Shown: piece after piece, positions 16,561 through 26,281 of the stretch | Numbering within the stretch: the stretch's first letter is position 1 | Layout: every line of letters starts with the position of its first letter | Source of the DNA: an uncultured Gemmiger sp. | GTDB lineage: Bacteria > Bacillota > Clostridia > Oscillospirales > Ruminococcaceae | Length of the DNA stretch: 64,000 nucleotides | NCBI RefSeq assembly: GCF_934561205.1 | Contig: NZ_CAKTFU010000006.1 | Span: 62,001-126,000, forward strand | Direction of reading: 5' to 3' | Position numbers and translations under genes: made by a program | Notes under the pieces: model-generated | Database searches by the model: none | What the model was told of the DNA's origin: nothing | Seen by the model: only the letters and a program-made list of their open reading frames with translations

Positions 16561-16589
16561 ATTATAGCGAGCAAAATTCAACTTTGCAA
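16561..16589 (-). promoter_or_regulatory. Promoter of the liv operon
   Basis: On the minus strand, TTGCAA (16589-16584) and TATAAT (16566-16561) are separated by 17 bp. Confidence 0.8.
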
Positions 16590-16715
16590 GAGTATTTATT
16601 GCCAGTGTTGCTGCCTTTTTTGCGGCGAATTATGGTAAAAACCACAAATTTCGGTTACAAAATTTTGTCAATATGAAAATATGCAGGAAAATGCCGTTTT
16701 TCCTTTGTAAAATCC

Positions 16716-16744
16716 TTGCAAAATGCCGCGAAATTTGCCATAAT
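16716..16744 (+). promoter_or_regulatory. Promoter of xpt
   Basis: TTGCAA (16716-16721), a 17-bp spacer and CATAAT (16739-16744). The leader is about 60 bases. Confidence 0.6.
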
Positions 16745-16812
16745 ATAAGGAAACCATCAAAAATGTAAAAGCGATACGCGCATTTTTATAATCGGAAAGG
16801 GGCAGCCGCCAG

Positions 16813-17388
16813 ATGAAACTGTTGGAAGAGCGCATTTTGCAGGAGGGTCAGGTTCGACCCGGCAATGTATTAAAGGTAGATTGTTTTTTGAACCACCAGC
16901 TGGATGTTGACTTGCTGAGCAAAATCGGTGAGGAGTTCTACCGAATTTTTAAGGATGACGGCATCAACAAGATTCTGACCATTGAGGCCTCCGGCATTGC
17001 CATTGCCTGCATGACCGCCCAGTACTTCAAGGTGCCCGTGGTTTTTGCCAAAAAGGCCAAGAGCAAGAACATTGACGGCGACGTGTTTACCAGCAAGGTG
17101 CAGTCCTTCACCTACGGCAAGGAGTACGACATCACGCTGGCGAAGAAGTTCCTCTCCCCTGCCGATAAGGTTCTGGTGCTGGACGATTTCCTTGCCAACG
17201 GCAAGGCCATGAAGGGTCTTTTGGACGTATGCGAGCAGGCGGGTGCGCAGGTGGGCGGCATCGGCATCTGCATCGAGAAGGGCTTCCAGCCCGGCGGTGC
17301 GGAGCTGCGCGCAGCCGGCTATAAGCTGGCCAGCCTCGCCATTGTCGATTCCATGAGCGACGACGGTCTGACCTTCCGCAAACAGTAA
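16813..17388 (+). CDS. xpt: Xanthine phosphoribosyltransferase
   Basis: This 191-residue salvage enzyme makes XMP from xanthine and PRPP. Family features: [23 protein letters not shown] at the start, [10 protein letters not shown] for purine binding, and the PRPP motif [14 protein letters not shown]. Length is typical. AAAGGGG precedes the ATG. Unlike many Firmicutes xpt genes it has no permease partner and no visible purine riboswitch, so its control probably differs. Confidence 0.93.
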   Translation: MKLLEERILQEGQVRPGNVLKVDCFLNHQLDVDLLSKIGEEFYRIFKDDGINKILTIEASGIAIACMTAQYFKVPVVFAKKAKSKNIDGDVFTSKVQSFTYGKEYDITLAKKFLSPADKVLVLDDFLANGKAMKGLLDVCEQAGAQVGGIGICIEKGFQPGGAELRAAGYKLASLAIVDSMSDDGLTFRKQ

Positions 17389-17398
17389 GAATAAAAAA

Positions 17399-17436
17399 GA
17401 ACAGCCGCTGTCTGCGCTTGCAGACAGCGGCTGTTC
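17399..17436. terminator. Long hairpin after xpt
   Basis: The perfect 17-bp stem 17399-17415 with 17420-17436 lies ten bases after xpt. The long T run is on the minus-strand side, so it may stop transcription in both directions. Confidence 0.7.
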
Positions 17437-17453
17437 TATACTGCCGATAAACT

Positions 17454-17838
17454 CCTCGGCGGGGTGGGGTCACCCCGCCCTACGGGGCAACAAAAATTAT
17501 TGCGCGGTAGGGGCGGGGCATGCCCCGCCCGCGATTGTATATTATAATGAATATAACGGGTTAGTCCGTAGGGGCGGCATATATGCCGCCCGTTGCAACC
17601 GCCCGGATATTACGATATACCGGGAAAACCGCACGGGACGCATTTATGCGTCCCCTACAAACTACCGGAAATTTGCATTTTCCCCAATTATTACTTACCT
17701 CCCGGTTATTCGTAGGGAGGGGTCTTGACCCCTCCTTGCTGTCTTACGGCAGGAGCAACATAACGGGTACTCCGCACGGGCTCGCCCCTACAAGCGAAGG
17801 ACAAATTCGTGCCAACCGCCCATTTGCCCGAGGCAAGC
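17454..17838. repeat. Palindromic repeat locus B
   Basis: This gene-free stretch contains at least six GC-rich palindromic modules bounded by GTAGGG/CCCTAC, including ones centred on GGGGTCACCCC, GGGGCATGCCCC, GGCATATATGCC and GTCTTGAC. Roughly 17454-17596 is an inverted, slightly diverged copy of about 38030-38166, and 17714-17780 resembles locus A. Open frames across it are artefacts. Confidence 0.8.
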
Positions 17839-17839
17839 A

Positions 17840-17876
17840 AAAACCCCGCCCTGCGGAAATTCCACAGGGCGGGGTT
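17840..17876 (-). terminator. Terminator of rpsB-tsf
   Basis: The 12-bp stem 17842-17853 with 17865-17876 lies just downstream of tsf. TTTTTG follows on the minus strand. Confidence 0.85.
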
Positions 17877-17893
17877 CGTTTTGCATTCAGTGA

Positions 17894-18811
17894 TTAGCCC
17901 TTGACAGCTGCAGCAACCTCGGCAGCGAAGTCCTCGGTGCGCTTCTCAAGACCCTCGCCCTTGGTGTAGTGGACGAAGCTCTCGATCTGGATGTCGCCGC
18001 CCAGAGCCTTGGCGGTGTCGGCAACGTACTTCTTGACGTCGATGCCGCCGTCCTTAATGAAGGCCTGATCGACCAGGCAGGCTTCCTTGTAGAACTTGCC
18101 CAGCTTGCCGATGGCCATCTTCTCTTTGATGGCGTCGGGCTTGTTGGCGGTCTTGGGATCGTTGGCCATCTGGGCGAGAACGATCTCCTTCTCCTTGTCC
18201 AGAACGTCGGCGGGAACGTCGCTCTCGTTCAGGTAAGCGGGGTTGGCAGCGGCGATCTGCATGGCAATGTCCTTGCCAAAAGCAGCAAACTCAGGCTTGG
18301 CAGCAACGTCGTCGCTGGTGGCAAACTTGACGATAACGCCGTGGGTGCCGCCGCCGTGAACGTAAGCAGCGCAGTGACCCTCGTAACGGGCAAAGCGGCG
18401 AACCTTGATGTTCTCCTTGATGACCAGGATCAGAGCCTTCAGGGCATCATCCACGGTGCCCTCGCCCATCTTGGTGGCCATCAAGGCCTCAACGTCGGCG
18501 GGGTTGGTCTCGGCGATGACGTTGGCGAGCTCCTTGGTGAACTCAACGAACTTCTCGTTCTTGGCAACGAAGTCGGTCTCGGCGTTTACTTCAACAACAA
18601 CAGCGCAGTTGTCGAAAGAAACGGCATACACCATGCCCTCGGCGGCGATACGGCCGGCCTTCTTGCTGGCGGTAGCCAGACCCTGCTCGCGCAGGATCTC
18701 AATGGCCTTGGCGAAGTCGCCGTCAGCCTGGGTCAGTGCCTTCTTGCACTCCATCATGCCGCAGTCGGTCTGCTTGCGCAGCTCCATAACGTCCTTTGCA
18801 GAAATAGCCAT
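17894..18811 (-). CDS. tsf: Translation elongation factor Ts
   Basis: EF-Ts exchanges GDP on EF-Tu. The N-terminal UBA-like domain has the conserved ELRKQTDCGMMECKKAL (residues 10-26) and the core has NAETDFVAKNEKF, the EF-Tu contact motif. At 305 residues it is full length, with the usual dimerisation region. It sits 41 bases after rpsB in the standard rpsB-tsf operon and is closed by a strong terminator. Confidence 0.97.
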   Translation of the reverse strand: MAISAKDVMELRKQTDCGMMECKKALTQADGDFAKAIEILREQGLATASKKAGRIAAEGMVYAVSFDNCAVVVEVNAETDFVAKNEKFVEFTKELANVIAETNPADVEALMATKMGEGTVDDALKALILVIKENIKVRRFARYEGHCAAYVHGGGTHGVIVKFATSDDVAAKPEFAAFGKDIAMQIAAANPAYLNESDVPADVLDKEKEIVLAQMANDPKTANKPDAIKEKMAIGKLGKFYKEACLVDQAFIKDGGIDVKKYVADTAKALGGDIQIESFVHYTKGEGLEKRTEDFAAEVAAAVKG

Positions 18812-18852
18812 AGTACACGTTTCCTTTCTGTGTTATGCGTTGGGGGGGCAAA

Positions 18853-19578
18853 TTAGTCCTCTTTGCCCTCGGTCTCGGCGGCGGGAGCGTCCTGAACGCC
18901 CTGCTTGCCTTCCAGAACGGCACTGGCCATAGCGCCGGAGATCAGCTTGACAGCGCGGATGGCGTCGTCGTTGCCGGGGATAACGTAATCGATTTCATCG
19001 GGATCGCAGTTGGTATCAACGATAGCAACAATGGGGATGTTCAGCTTGCGGGCCTCGGAAACGGCGATGCGCTCCTTGTGGGGGTCAACGATGAACATAG
19101 CCTTGGGCAGGGTCTTCATGTTCTTGACGCCGCCGAGGTACTTGTCCAGCTTCTCCATCTCCAGCTCGAGCTTGACAACTTCCTTCTTGGGCAGCAGATC
19201 GAAGGTGCCGTCAGCCTGCATGGTCTTGAGCTGCTCCATACGATCGATGCGCTTACGGATGGTGCGGAAGTTGGTCATCATGCCGCCCAGCCAGCGAGCG
19301 TTGACATAGTGCATGCCGCAGCGCAGAGCCTCGTCGCGGATGGACTCCTGAGCCTGCTTCTTGGTGCCGACGAACAGGATGTCGCCGCCCTCAGCTGCAA
19401 CTTCCTTCACGTAGTTGTAAGCCTCGTCCAGCTTCTTCACGGTCTTCTGCAGGTCAATGATATAGATACCATTGCGCTCGGTGAAGATGTACTTAGCCAT
19501 TTTGGGGTTCCAGCGGCGGGTCTGGTGACCAAAGTGGACACCGGCCTCCAGAAGCTGTTTCATAGATACGACTGCCAT
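18853..19578 (-). CDS. rpsB: 30S ribosomal protein S2
   Basis: S2 binds the small-subunit body next to S1. The start [26 protein letters not shown] and the segments [12 protein letters not shown] and [25 protein letters not shown] are diagnostic. The length is 241 residues from ATG 19578, which has GGAGG eight bases upstream; a longer TTG frame overlaps that site and is rejected. The C-terminus is acidic. Confidence 0.97.
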   Translation of the reverse strand: MAVVSMKQLLEAGVHFGHQTRRWNPKMAKYIFTERNGIYIIDLQKTVKKLDEAYNYVKEVAAEGGDILFVGTKKQAQESIRDEALRCGMHYVNARWLGGMMTNFRTIRKRIDRMEQLKTMQADGTFDLLPKKEVVKLELEMEKLDKYLGGVKNMKTLPKAMFIVDPHKERIAVSEARKLNIPIVAIVDTNCDPDEIDYVIPGNDDAIRAVKLISGAMASAVLEGKQGVQDAPAAETEGKED

Positions 19579-19703
19579 TGTAATTTCCTCCAATAAATTT
19601 AGTTTTTACCCTCCGCATTGTGGGGTCATGTTTTCTAACCGTTTTGCGTATTACCGACAAAAAGGCACAAAAAAACAACGCAATGCGTGTGTATTGCCGT
19701 AGT

Positions 19704-19732
19704 ATAATACCACAAGCCCGCCGAAATTGCAA
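19704..19732 (-). promoter_or_regulatory. Promoter of rpsB-tsf
   Basis: On the minus strand, TTGCAA (19732-19727) and TATTAT (19709-19704) are separated by 17 bp. The -35 and spacer lie inside the 3' arm of the hairpin that follows pfkA. Confidence 0.7.
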
Positions 19733-19762
19733 GTGTTTTTTGCAATTTTGTGCGGGCTTGTG
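19711..19762 (-). terminator. Nested hairpin after pfkA
   Basis: The outer arms 19711-19720 with 19753-19762 (10 bp) and inner arms 19724-19732 with 19740-19748 (9 bp) form a long hairpin 33 bases after the pfkA stop. No good T run follows, so termination is plausible but unproven. It shares DNA with the rpsB promoter. Confidence 0.5.
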
Positions 19763-19794
19763 CGAATTTTTTACGTTTTGCCTTGTTTTGCGCC

Positions 19795-20769
19795 TCAGAT
19801 GGAGATGGCGTTGGCGATATCGATCATATCGCGGTCGATGGTCTTGTGCATGGACAGCGCCACGTTGACATCGTAGTCCACGATCTGACCGCCGGACAGG
19901 GCGACAACGCGGTTGGAGATGCCCTTATCCAGCAGATCGATGGCGTGGTAGCCCATCAGGGAGGCGTTCACGCGGTCACGGACCGAGGGAGAACCGCCGC
20001 GCTGGATGTGCCCCAGAATGGTCGCGCGGGTGTCAACGCCGGTGGCAGCCTGGATCTGGTTGGCCAGCTCCTGAGAGTTGACAACGCCTTCGGACACGAT
20101 GACGATGAAGTGCTTTTTGCCGGTGATCTGGGTCTTGCGCATACGGCTGAGGATATCGCGCTCAAAATCAAACGGGATCTCAGGCAGCAGAACCGCCATG
20201 GCGCCGGTGGCAATGCCCACGTTCAGCGCCAGATAGCCAGCATGGTGACCCATGACCTCGACAACGCTGCAGCGGTCGTGGCTCTGGGTGGTGTCGCGCA
20301 GACGGTCGATGGCTTCGACGGCGGTGTTCATGGCTGTGTCGTAGCCGATGGTGTACTCGCTGCAGGCGATATCGTTATCGATGGTGCCGGGAATGCCCAC
20401 GCAGGGAATGCCCAGGTTGGACAGCGCACGGGCGCCCATGAAGGAGCCGTCGCCGCCGATGACCACCAGCGCGTCAATGCCCAGCTCTTTGCAGCGGGCC
20501 ACGCCCTTGGCCTGGCCTTCCGCCGTCTTGAACTCAAGGCAGCGGGCCGTATACAGGATCGTGCCGCCGCGGTGGATGATCTCGGACACGCTGCGCACGT
20601 TCATTTCGTACACTTCGCCGTCGATCAGACCGTTGTAACCGCGCTGGATGCCCATCATGCGGTAGCCCTTGCTGATGCCGGCGCGAACAATGGCACGGAC
20701 GGCTGCGTTCATGCCGGGCGCGTCGCCGCCGCTGGTCAGAACACCGATCGTCTTGATTTCTTTAGCCAT
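19795..20769 (-). CDS. pfkA: ATP-dependent 6-phosphofructokinase
   Basis: Pfk phosphorylates fructose 6-phosphate in glycolysis. The N-terminal TIGVLTSGGDAPGMNA binds ATP phosphate, VVIGGDGSFMGA has Gly rather than Asp at the position that separates ATP from pyrophosphate enzymes, and GIPGTIDNDI holds the catalytic Asp. At 324 residues it is the standard tetrameric bacterial form. ATG 20769 has AGGAGGG upstream. Gene order after dnaE is the conserved Firmicutes arrangement. Confidence 0.96.
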   Translation of the reverse strand: MAKEIKTIGVLTSGGDAPGMNAAVRAIVRAGISKGYRMMGIQRGYNGLIDGEVYEMNVRSVSEIIHRGGTILYTARCLEFKTAEGQAKGVARCKELGIDALVVIGGDGSFMGARALSNLGIPCVGIPGTIDNDIACSEYTIGYDTAMNTAVEAIDRLRDTTQSHDRCSVVEVMGHHAGYLALNVGIATGAMAVLLPEIPFDFERDILSRMRKTQITGKKHFIVIVSEGVVNSQELANQIQAATGVDTRATILGHIQRGGSPSVRDRVNASLMGYHAIDLLDKGISNRVVALSGGQIVDYDVNVALSMHKTIDRDMIDIANAISI

Positions 20770-20867
20770 AAGAAAATCCCTCCTGTTTTGGGGAAATGCC
20801 GGACGCGGTGGATGCCGGCATATTGAATACAATAGAATAATTTTTTAACAATCCATACAACAACCTC

Positions 20868-20873
20868 ATTATA
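20868..20873 (-). promoter_or_regulatory. Extended -10 promoter of pfkA
   Basis: On the minus strand, TGGTATAAT provides an extended -10; no good -35 is visible. It gives a leader of about 90 bases with a small ATGCCGG/CCGGCAT hairpin before pfkA. Confidence 0.5.
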
Positions 20874-20923
20874 CCACAAGATGTGCTGAACGATTATGGA
20901 CAATTCTCTCAAAGTGCATGGAT

Positions 20924-23900
20924 TTATTTTGCAGAATTGGGCAAATTCTGCACTTTTACGTTGTCTGCCCCCAAAATTTGTGTCAGTTCTGCGCGCAGCA
21001 GCGGGTCATCGACCACCGCCATGTGCCGCGCCAGCATTTTTTTGCCGGTGTCGGCAAAGCGGAAATAGACCTTGGTAGTGCCGCCGTCAAAGATGTTGCA
21101 GAGCAGGTTCTCGACCTTGTGCATTTCGGCGCATTGGCGGGAGGGCACGGTCAAAAAGTAGCCGCTCACCCCTTCCCCGCTGACCTCGCGCTGCACCCGC
21201 TGCACACGGTTGCGGCCAAAGGTGGCGGCGGGGTCATAGCTGTCGATGGGCTGGATGCCGTCCACCACCAGACGGGCGGCCTCCTCCTCTTTTACGGATA
21301 CGCGCCCGTGTGCCACGATGACGGCGTTCTCCTGCAATGCGGCGCGGCAGTCTGCCAGCACGCGGGGGAAGATCAGCAGCTCCATAGTGCCGGTCAGATC
21401 CTCCACGGTGGTGAACGCCATCAGGGTGTTGGACTTGGTGGTCATGATTTTATTTTTGACCACGATGCAGACCAGCGTCACCTGTTGGTTATCGAACTGC
21501 CTGGCGTCCTCGCCCTGCAGCTGGGCGACCGTGCAGGTGGAAATTTGGGAGATCTGCGCGCGGTAGGCGTCCAGCGGGTGGCCGGACAGGTACAGCCCCG
21601 AAACCTCCTTTTCCATCTTGAGCAGCTCGGAGGTGGAATATTCCGGCATGTCGGGCACGCGGAACTCGTTGGCGGGCGCAGCGTCGCCGCTGAGCATACC
21701 GAACAGATCCATCTGCCCCTCCAGATTCTGGCGGGCGTCGGTCTCTATACTTTTTAATATACCCTCCACGCTTTCCAGCATGGCGCGGCGGCTGGATTCC
21801 AGCCGGTCGAAGGCACCGGCCTTGATGAGGTTTTCCAGTGCGCGGCGGTTCAGCTCGTTGCCGCGCAGCCGCTTGCAGAAATCGTACAGGCCGCGGTACG
21901 GCTCCCCTGCCCGCAGGCGCACCACGGCGTCGATCAGCCCGCGCCCCACGCTTTTTACGGCGTTCAGACCAAAGCGGATGCTGTCGCCGTCGGCGGTAAA
22001 GCCGCCGCGGGAGACGTTGATGTCGGGCTGCTGTACGGTGATGCCCAGACGCTGGCACTCGGTGGTATATTCAATGACCTTGGAGGTGTTGTCCAGCACA
22101 CTGGTCAGCAGGGCGGCCATGAACTCCTGCGGGTAGTGGCATTTGAGGTAGGCGGTCTGGAACGCCACATAAGCGTAGCAGGCGGCGTGGGACTTGTTGA
22201 AGGCATACGATGCAAAACTGATCATATCATCGTAGATTTCGTTGGCGACAGCCTCCGGTATGCCGTTCTTGACGCAGCCGTTGCATTCCTTGCCCGGCTC
22301 GGTGCAGCCGTGGACAAAATGCTCGCGCTCGGCCTCCATGACCTTGAGCTTTTTCTTACTCATGGCGCGGCGCACGTTATCGGCCTGACCAAAGCTGAAG
22401 CCCGCCAGCTCGCGGCAGATCTGCATGACCTGCTCCTGATAAATGACCACGCCGTTGGTCACATCGACGATGTGCGCCATCTTGGGGGTCTTGTAGGTGA
22501 TCTTGTCCGGCTCGCGGCGGTTGCGCAGGTAGGTGGGGATGGAATCCATCGGGCCGGGGCGGTAGAGCGAGATCAGGGCGATGATATCTTCGAGGTTTTT
22601 GGGGCGCATACCGACCAGCACCTGCGTCATACCCGTGGATTCAAGCTGGAAGATGCCCTCAGTTTCGCCCTTGGCAAGCATGGCGTAGGTGGCGGGGTCG
22701 TCGTAGTCGATGTTCGCCATACGGAACTCCGGCTCGCGGCGGCGCACGGCGGTCTCGGTATCGTGGATGACGGTCAGCGTGCGCAGACCGAGGAAGTCCA
22801 TCTTCAAAAGCCCCAGACGCTCGATCTCCACCATATTGAACTGGGTCACGGGCAAGCCGTCGTTGGTGGAAAGCGGCACATATTCGGTGGCAGGCTCGCG
22901 GGTGATGACAACGCCCGCGGCGTGGGTGGAGGCGTGGCGGGGCATCCCCTCGACTTTTAGCGAGGTGTCGATCAGATCGTGGACCTGGCTGTCGGCATCG
23001 TAGAGTGCCTTTAAGTCGGGGCTGACCTCCAGCGCCTTTTTCAGCGTCATTTTCAGCTCCATGGGGATGAGCTTGGCGACCTTGTCCACGTCCTGATACG
23101 GCAGCCCCATCACGCGCCCGACATCGCGCACGGCGGCACGGGCCGCCATGGTGCCGAAGGTAACGATCTGCGCCACATGGTCGCGGCCGTATTTTTCGTT
23201 GACGTAGTCGATGACCTCCTGACGGCGCTCGTAGCAGAAGTCAACGTCAAAGTCGGGCATGGAAACGCGCTCAGGGTTGAGGAAGCGTTCAAAAATCAGA
23301 TTGTAGCGGATGGGGTCGATGTCCGTGATGCCCACACAGTAGGCTGCCAGGCTGCCCGCGCCCGAACCGCGTCCGGGGCCGACGGGGATATCCCGGCTTT
23401 TGGCGTAGTTGATAAAGTCGTAGACGATGAGGTAGTAGTTGGTGTACCCCATGTTTTTGACGACGTTGATCTCATAGGCAAGGCGCTCGCGCAGAGCGTC
23501 GGTGACCTTGCCGGGGTAGCGGCGCTCCAGCCCCTCGTAGCAGAGCTTTTCAAAGTAGGCCTGGTTCTCCATGCCGTCGGGCGCTTTGAAGTAGGGCAGC
23601 TTGGTGTCGCCAAAGGTAAAGGAAAAATTACACTGCTCCGCAATTTTGTTGGTGTTCTCGCAGGCCTCCGGCACCAGAGAGAACAAATCGTACATCTCGT
23701 CGGTGCTTTTTAAGTAGAACTCGTCGGTCTGGAACTCCATGCGGTCGGCATCGGCAATGGTCTTGCCGGTCTGGATGCACAGAAGGATGCTCTGCATCTT
23801 GGCGTCGTCGCGGCTGATGTAGTGCGCATCGTTGGTGGCGACCATCGGGATGCCGGTCTCCCGCGCAAGGCGGATAAGCTGCGGCAGCACGACCGAGTCC

Positions 23901-24457
23901 TCCTCCAGACCGTGGTCCTGCAATTCCAGATAGTAGTTCCCTGCCCCGAACAGATCGCGGAAATACAGGGCGGTCTGCTTGGCGCGCTCGTAATCCCCTG
24001 CCAAAATCGCCTGCGGCACCTCGCCCGCCAGACACGCCGACAGGCAGATCAGGCCCTCGTGGTACTTTTCGAGCAGCTCCTTGTCCACGCGCGGCTTGGA
24101 GTAGAACCCCTCGGTAAAACCGGCGGACACCATTTTAATTAAGTTTTTGTAGCCGGTCTCGTTTTTGCACAGCAGCACAAGGTGGTTGTTGCCGTCGATG
24201 CGGTTGACCTTGTCAAACCGCGTGCGGGTGGCAACGTACACCTCGCAGCCGATGATGGGCTTGATGCCCGCCGCCTTGGCGGCATCAAAAAATGCCACGC
24301 AGCCGTACATAACGCCGTGGTCGGTGATGGCGCAGGCGGTCTGCCCCATCTCCTTTAAGCGGTCAAACATACGGTCGATGCGGCAGGCACCGTCCAGCAG
24401 GCTGTACTCGGTATGCACATGCAGGTGGGTAAATTGGCGTTGGGTCACATCAGACAT
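20924..24457 (-). CDS. dnaE: DNA polymerase III alpha subunit (DnaE type)
   Basis: This 1177-residue replicative polymerase catalytic subunit opens with a PHP domain (FTHLHVHTEYSLLDGACRID). The polymerase core follows, with PVGPGRGSGAGSLAAY and MPDFDVDFCYERR, the latter holding catalytic aspartates. The helix-hairpin-helix and OB-fold region (VTLVCIVVKNKIMTTK) lies near residues 950-1050. It has the DnaE, not PolC, architecture: no embedded 3'-5' exonuclease. In Firmicutes DnaE usually extends primers before PolC takes over. Its start overlaps whiA by eight bases. Confidence 0.97.
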   Translation of the reverse strand: MSDVTQRQFTHLHVHTEYSLLDGACRIDRMFDRLKEMGQTACAITDHGVMYGCVAFFDAAKAAGIKPIIGCEVYVATRTRFDKVNRIDGNNHLVLLCKNETGYKNLIKMVSAGFTEGFYSKPRVDKELLEKYHEGLICLSACLAGEVPQAILAGDYERAKQTALYFRDLFGAGNYYLELQDHGLEEDSVVLPQLIRLARETGIPMVATNDAHYISRDDAKMQSILLCIQTGKTIADADRMEFQTDEFYLKSTDEMYDLFSLVPEACENTNKIAEQCNFSFTFGDTKLPYFKAPDGMENQAYFEKLCYEGLERRYPGKVTDALRERLAYEINVVKNMGYTNYYLIVYDFINYAKSRDIPVGPGRGSGAGSLAAYCVGITDIDPIRYNLIFERFLNPERVSMPDFDVDFCYERRQEVIDYVNEKYGRDHVAQIVTFGTMAARAAVRDVGRVMGLPYQDVDKVAKLIPMELKMTLKKALEVSPDLKALYDADSQVHDLIDTSLKVEGMPRHASTHAAGVVITREPATEYVPLSTNDGLPVTQFNMVEIERLGLLKMDFLGLRTLTVIHDTETAVRRREPEFRMANIDYDDPATYAMLAKGETEGIFQLESTGMTQVLVGMRPKNLEDIIALISLYRPGPMDSIPTYLRNRREPDKITYKTPKMAHIVDVTNGVVIYQEQVMQICRELAGFSFGQADNVRRAMSKKKLKVMEAEREHFVHGCTEPGKECNGCVKNGIPEAVANEIYDDMISFASYAFNKSHAACYAYVAFQTAYLKCHYPQEFMAALLTSVLDNTSKVIEYTTECQRLGITVQQPDINVSRGGFTADGDSIRFGLNAVKSVGRGLIDAVVRLRAGEPYRGLYDFCKRLRGNELNRRALENLIKAGAFDRLESSRRAMLESVEGILKSIETDARQNLEGQMDLFGMLSGDAAPANEFRVPDMPEYSTSELLKMEKEVSGLYLSGHPLDAYRAQISQISTCTVAQLQGEDARQFDNQQVTLVCIVVKNKIMTTKSNTLMAFTTVEDLTGTMELLIFPRVLADCRAALQENAVIVAHGRVSVKEEEAARLVVDGIQPIDSYDPAATFGRNRVQRVQREVSGEGVSGYFLTVPSRQCAEMHKVENLLCNIFDGGTTKVYFRFADTGKKMLARHMAVVDDPLLRAELTQILGADNVKVQNLPNSAK

Positions 24458-25382
24458 GGTTTGCGTCCTTTTCGGTGGTGCGGGGCTGCAGGCGGGCGGC
24501 AGCCTCCTGAATGCGTTTCATCCGGTGGGAAAGCCCCGCCTTGCTTACGGGCGGGTCAAATTTTTCGGCGAGCTTGGCCAAGGGCAGATCGGGGTACTGC
24601 ATACGCAGTTCGGCGGTCTGACGCAGGTTTTCCGGCAGGGTGTCCAGGGCGTTGGCGGCGCGCAGCTGCCCGATGGCAAGCTGTACCTGTACGGCGGCCT
24701 GTACGCTTTTGCCGATGTTGGCGGTCTCGCAGTTGGAAAGGCGGTTGGTCTTGTTGCGCATCTCGTTGTAGACGCGCTGCTCCATAATGCGCATGGCGGC
24801 GCCCCCTGCGCCCATAAAGGTCAAAAGATCCTCAATGTGGTCGGCGGCCTTGATGTACACGGTGTTGGAGCCTTTGCGCAGGGCGCGGTGGGGGTAAAAA
24901 TGGTGCTCGGCCAGCATGGCCTCCAGCTGCTGGGAGAGGTAATGTCGGGTGGACAAAAACTCTAAATTGTAGCTTTTTTCGGGGTCGGTCATGGTGCCGC
25001 AGCACAAAAAGGCTGTGGAAATAAACGCCTGTACGCAGGTTTGACACTTGAAGTGGTCGGGGCGGATGCGCAGGGTCGGCTCCTTGCCGGTATGGCCGAA
25101 CAGCGCCAGCATCTCGGCTACCTGTGCGGGCTCCTTGACGCTGAACTCATACACAAAGCCGGTGGGGCGTTCCTTGCGCAGTATGCTGCCCTGGATGCCG
25201 CAGCGGCGGTAGAGCTTTTGGGCAAAGGCGGCCACGCCCTCGTTTTCGGTTTGCAGTACGATGCCCCGATCATCAAAGTATTTACCAAAACAGGCCACCG
25301 CATAGGCGGCGGCCACGGTGCAGCAGGACTTGGTGATTTTATGGCGCAAAATTTCGTTTTTGACTTCTTGCGAAAAACTCAA
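24450..25382 (-). CDS. whiA: WhiA family DNA-binding regulator
   Basis: This 310-residue protein combines a LAGLIDADG-like N-terminal fold (SCCTVAAAYAVACFG, FLSTRHYLSQQLEAMLAEH) with a C-terminal helix-turn-helix (LRQTAELRMQYPDLPLAKLA, KAGLSHRMKRIQE). In Bacillus WhiA binds DNA and affects cell division and chromosome segregation; in Streptomyces it controls sporulation. The neighbour rapZ is its conserved partner. Its last bases overlap the dnaE start. Confidence 0.95.
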   Translation of the reverse strand: MSFSQEVKNEILRHKITKSCCTVAAAYAVACFGKYFDDRGIVLQTENEGVAAFAQKLYRRCGIQGSILRKERPTGFVYEFSVKEPAQVAEMLALFGHTGKEPTLRIRPDHFKCQTCVQAFISTAFLCCGTMTDPEKSYNLEFLSTRHYLSQQLEAMLAEHHFYPHRALRKGSNTVYIKAADHIEDLLTFMGAGGAAMRIMEQRVYNEMRNKTNRLSNCETANIGKSVQAAVQVQLAIGQLRAANALDTLPENLRQTAELRMQYPDLPLAKLAEKFDPPVSKAGLSHRMKRIQEAAARLQPRTTEKDANHV

Positions 25383-25400
25383 GGCTTGGTTCTCCTATGC

Positions 25401-26264
25401 TCACAGTGTTCGGGCGGCGTCGCGGTGCAAAACGGCGGGGGCATAGCCCTGCTTTTGGCAAAAATCCGCGATCTTGCGCGCAAAAGTAATGGAACGGTGC
25501 TTGCCGCCCGTGCAGCCCACTGCGATCATCAGCTGGCTTTTTCCCTCCTTGATATACAGCGGCAGCGCGTAGGCCAGGAAATTTTCGTACCGATGCAAAA
25601 GCTCCTGCGCCTCGGGGAAGGACATGACATAATCGTACACCTCGGCGTCCAGGCCCGTCTTGTGCTTTAATTCCGGCACATAGAAGGGATTGGGCAGGCA
25701 GCGCACGTCCAGCACAAGGTCGGCCTCCTGCGGGAGGCCGTATTTGAAGCCGAAGGAAACCACGGTCAGGGCCATGGGGCTTTCGCCCTTGTCCAAAAAC
25801 AGGCTGCAGACGCGCTCTTTGTTCTGCGCCGTGGAAAGAAGTGACGTATCTATAACATATTTTGCTTTATCGCGCAGAGGCTGCAAAAGCGTGCGCTCGC
25901 GGTGGATGGCCTCGGTGATGGGCACTTTTTGCGCGATGGTGATGGGGTGCTGGCGGCGGGTCTCCTTGTAGCGGCGCTGAATGACGGCATCGTTGGCATC
26001 CAGAAACAGGATGTCATACTCGATTTTTTTTGCGTCCAAATCAGCCAGAGCCTCTTTGAGTTCCTCGGCAGAGCGCACACCGCGCACGTCCATGACGACC
26101 GCCACGCGGGAAAGCTGGTTTTCGCCCTGCAGGGCAAAATCCACGATACGCGGCAGCAGTGCGGCGGGAATGTTATCGATGCAGAAAAACCCGATATCCT
26201 CCAGCGCGTTGACAGCCATCGACTTGCCCGCACCGGACAGACCCGTAACAATTACAAAGTTCAT
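25401..26264 (-). CDS. rapZ: RapZ/YvcJ family P-loop nucleotide-binding protein
   Basis: This 287-residue protein has Walker A TGLSGAGKSMA at residues 7-17, the conserved IDNIPAALLPRI region, and the C-terminal domain with PNPFYVPELKHKTGLD and IAVGCTGGKHRSI. In enterobacteria RapZ directs RNase E to GlmZ RNA. The Firmicutes form YvcJ binds nucleotides and nucleotide-sugar precursors, and its role is less clear. It sits between murB and whiA as usual. Confidence 0.95.
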   Translation of the reverse strand: MNFVIVTGLSGAGKSMAVNALEDIGFFCIDNIPAALLPRIVDFALQGENQLSRVAVVMDVRGVRSAEELKEALADLDAKKIEYDILFLDANDAVIQRRYKETRRQHPITIAQKVPITEAIHRERTLLQPLRDKAKYVIDTSLLSTAQNKERVCSLFLDKGESPMALTVVSFGFKYGLPQEADLVLDVRCLPNPFYVPELKHKTGLDAEVYDYVMSFPEAQELLHRYENFLAYALPLYIKEGKSQLMIAVGCTGGKHRSITFARKIADFCQKQGYAPAVLHRDAARTL

Positions 26265-26281
26265 GTCACATCACCGTAAAA

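Larger units (their letters stand above)
16494..16812. other. Divergent intergenic region, livK-like gene and xpt
   Basis: About 320 bases hold the liv promoter on the minus strand and the xpt promoter on the plus strand. The remaining AT-rich sequence shows no gene. I found no purine-riboswitch core upstream of xpt. Confidence 0.7.

Noticed and set aside
16600..16812. Purine riboswitch upstream of xpt
   Set aside because: The conserved P2/P3 loop sequences and a terminator are not present; only a promoter and a short leader are seen.
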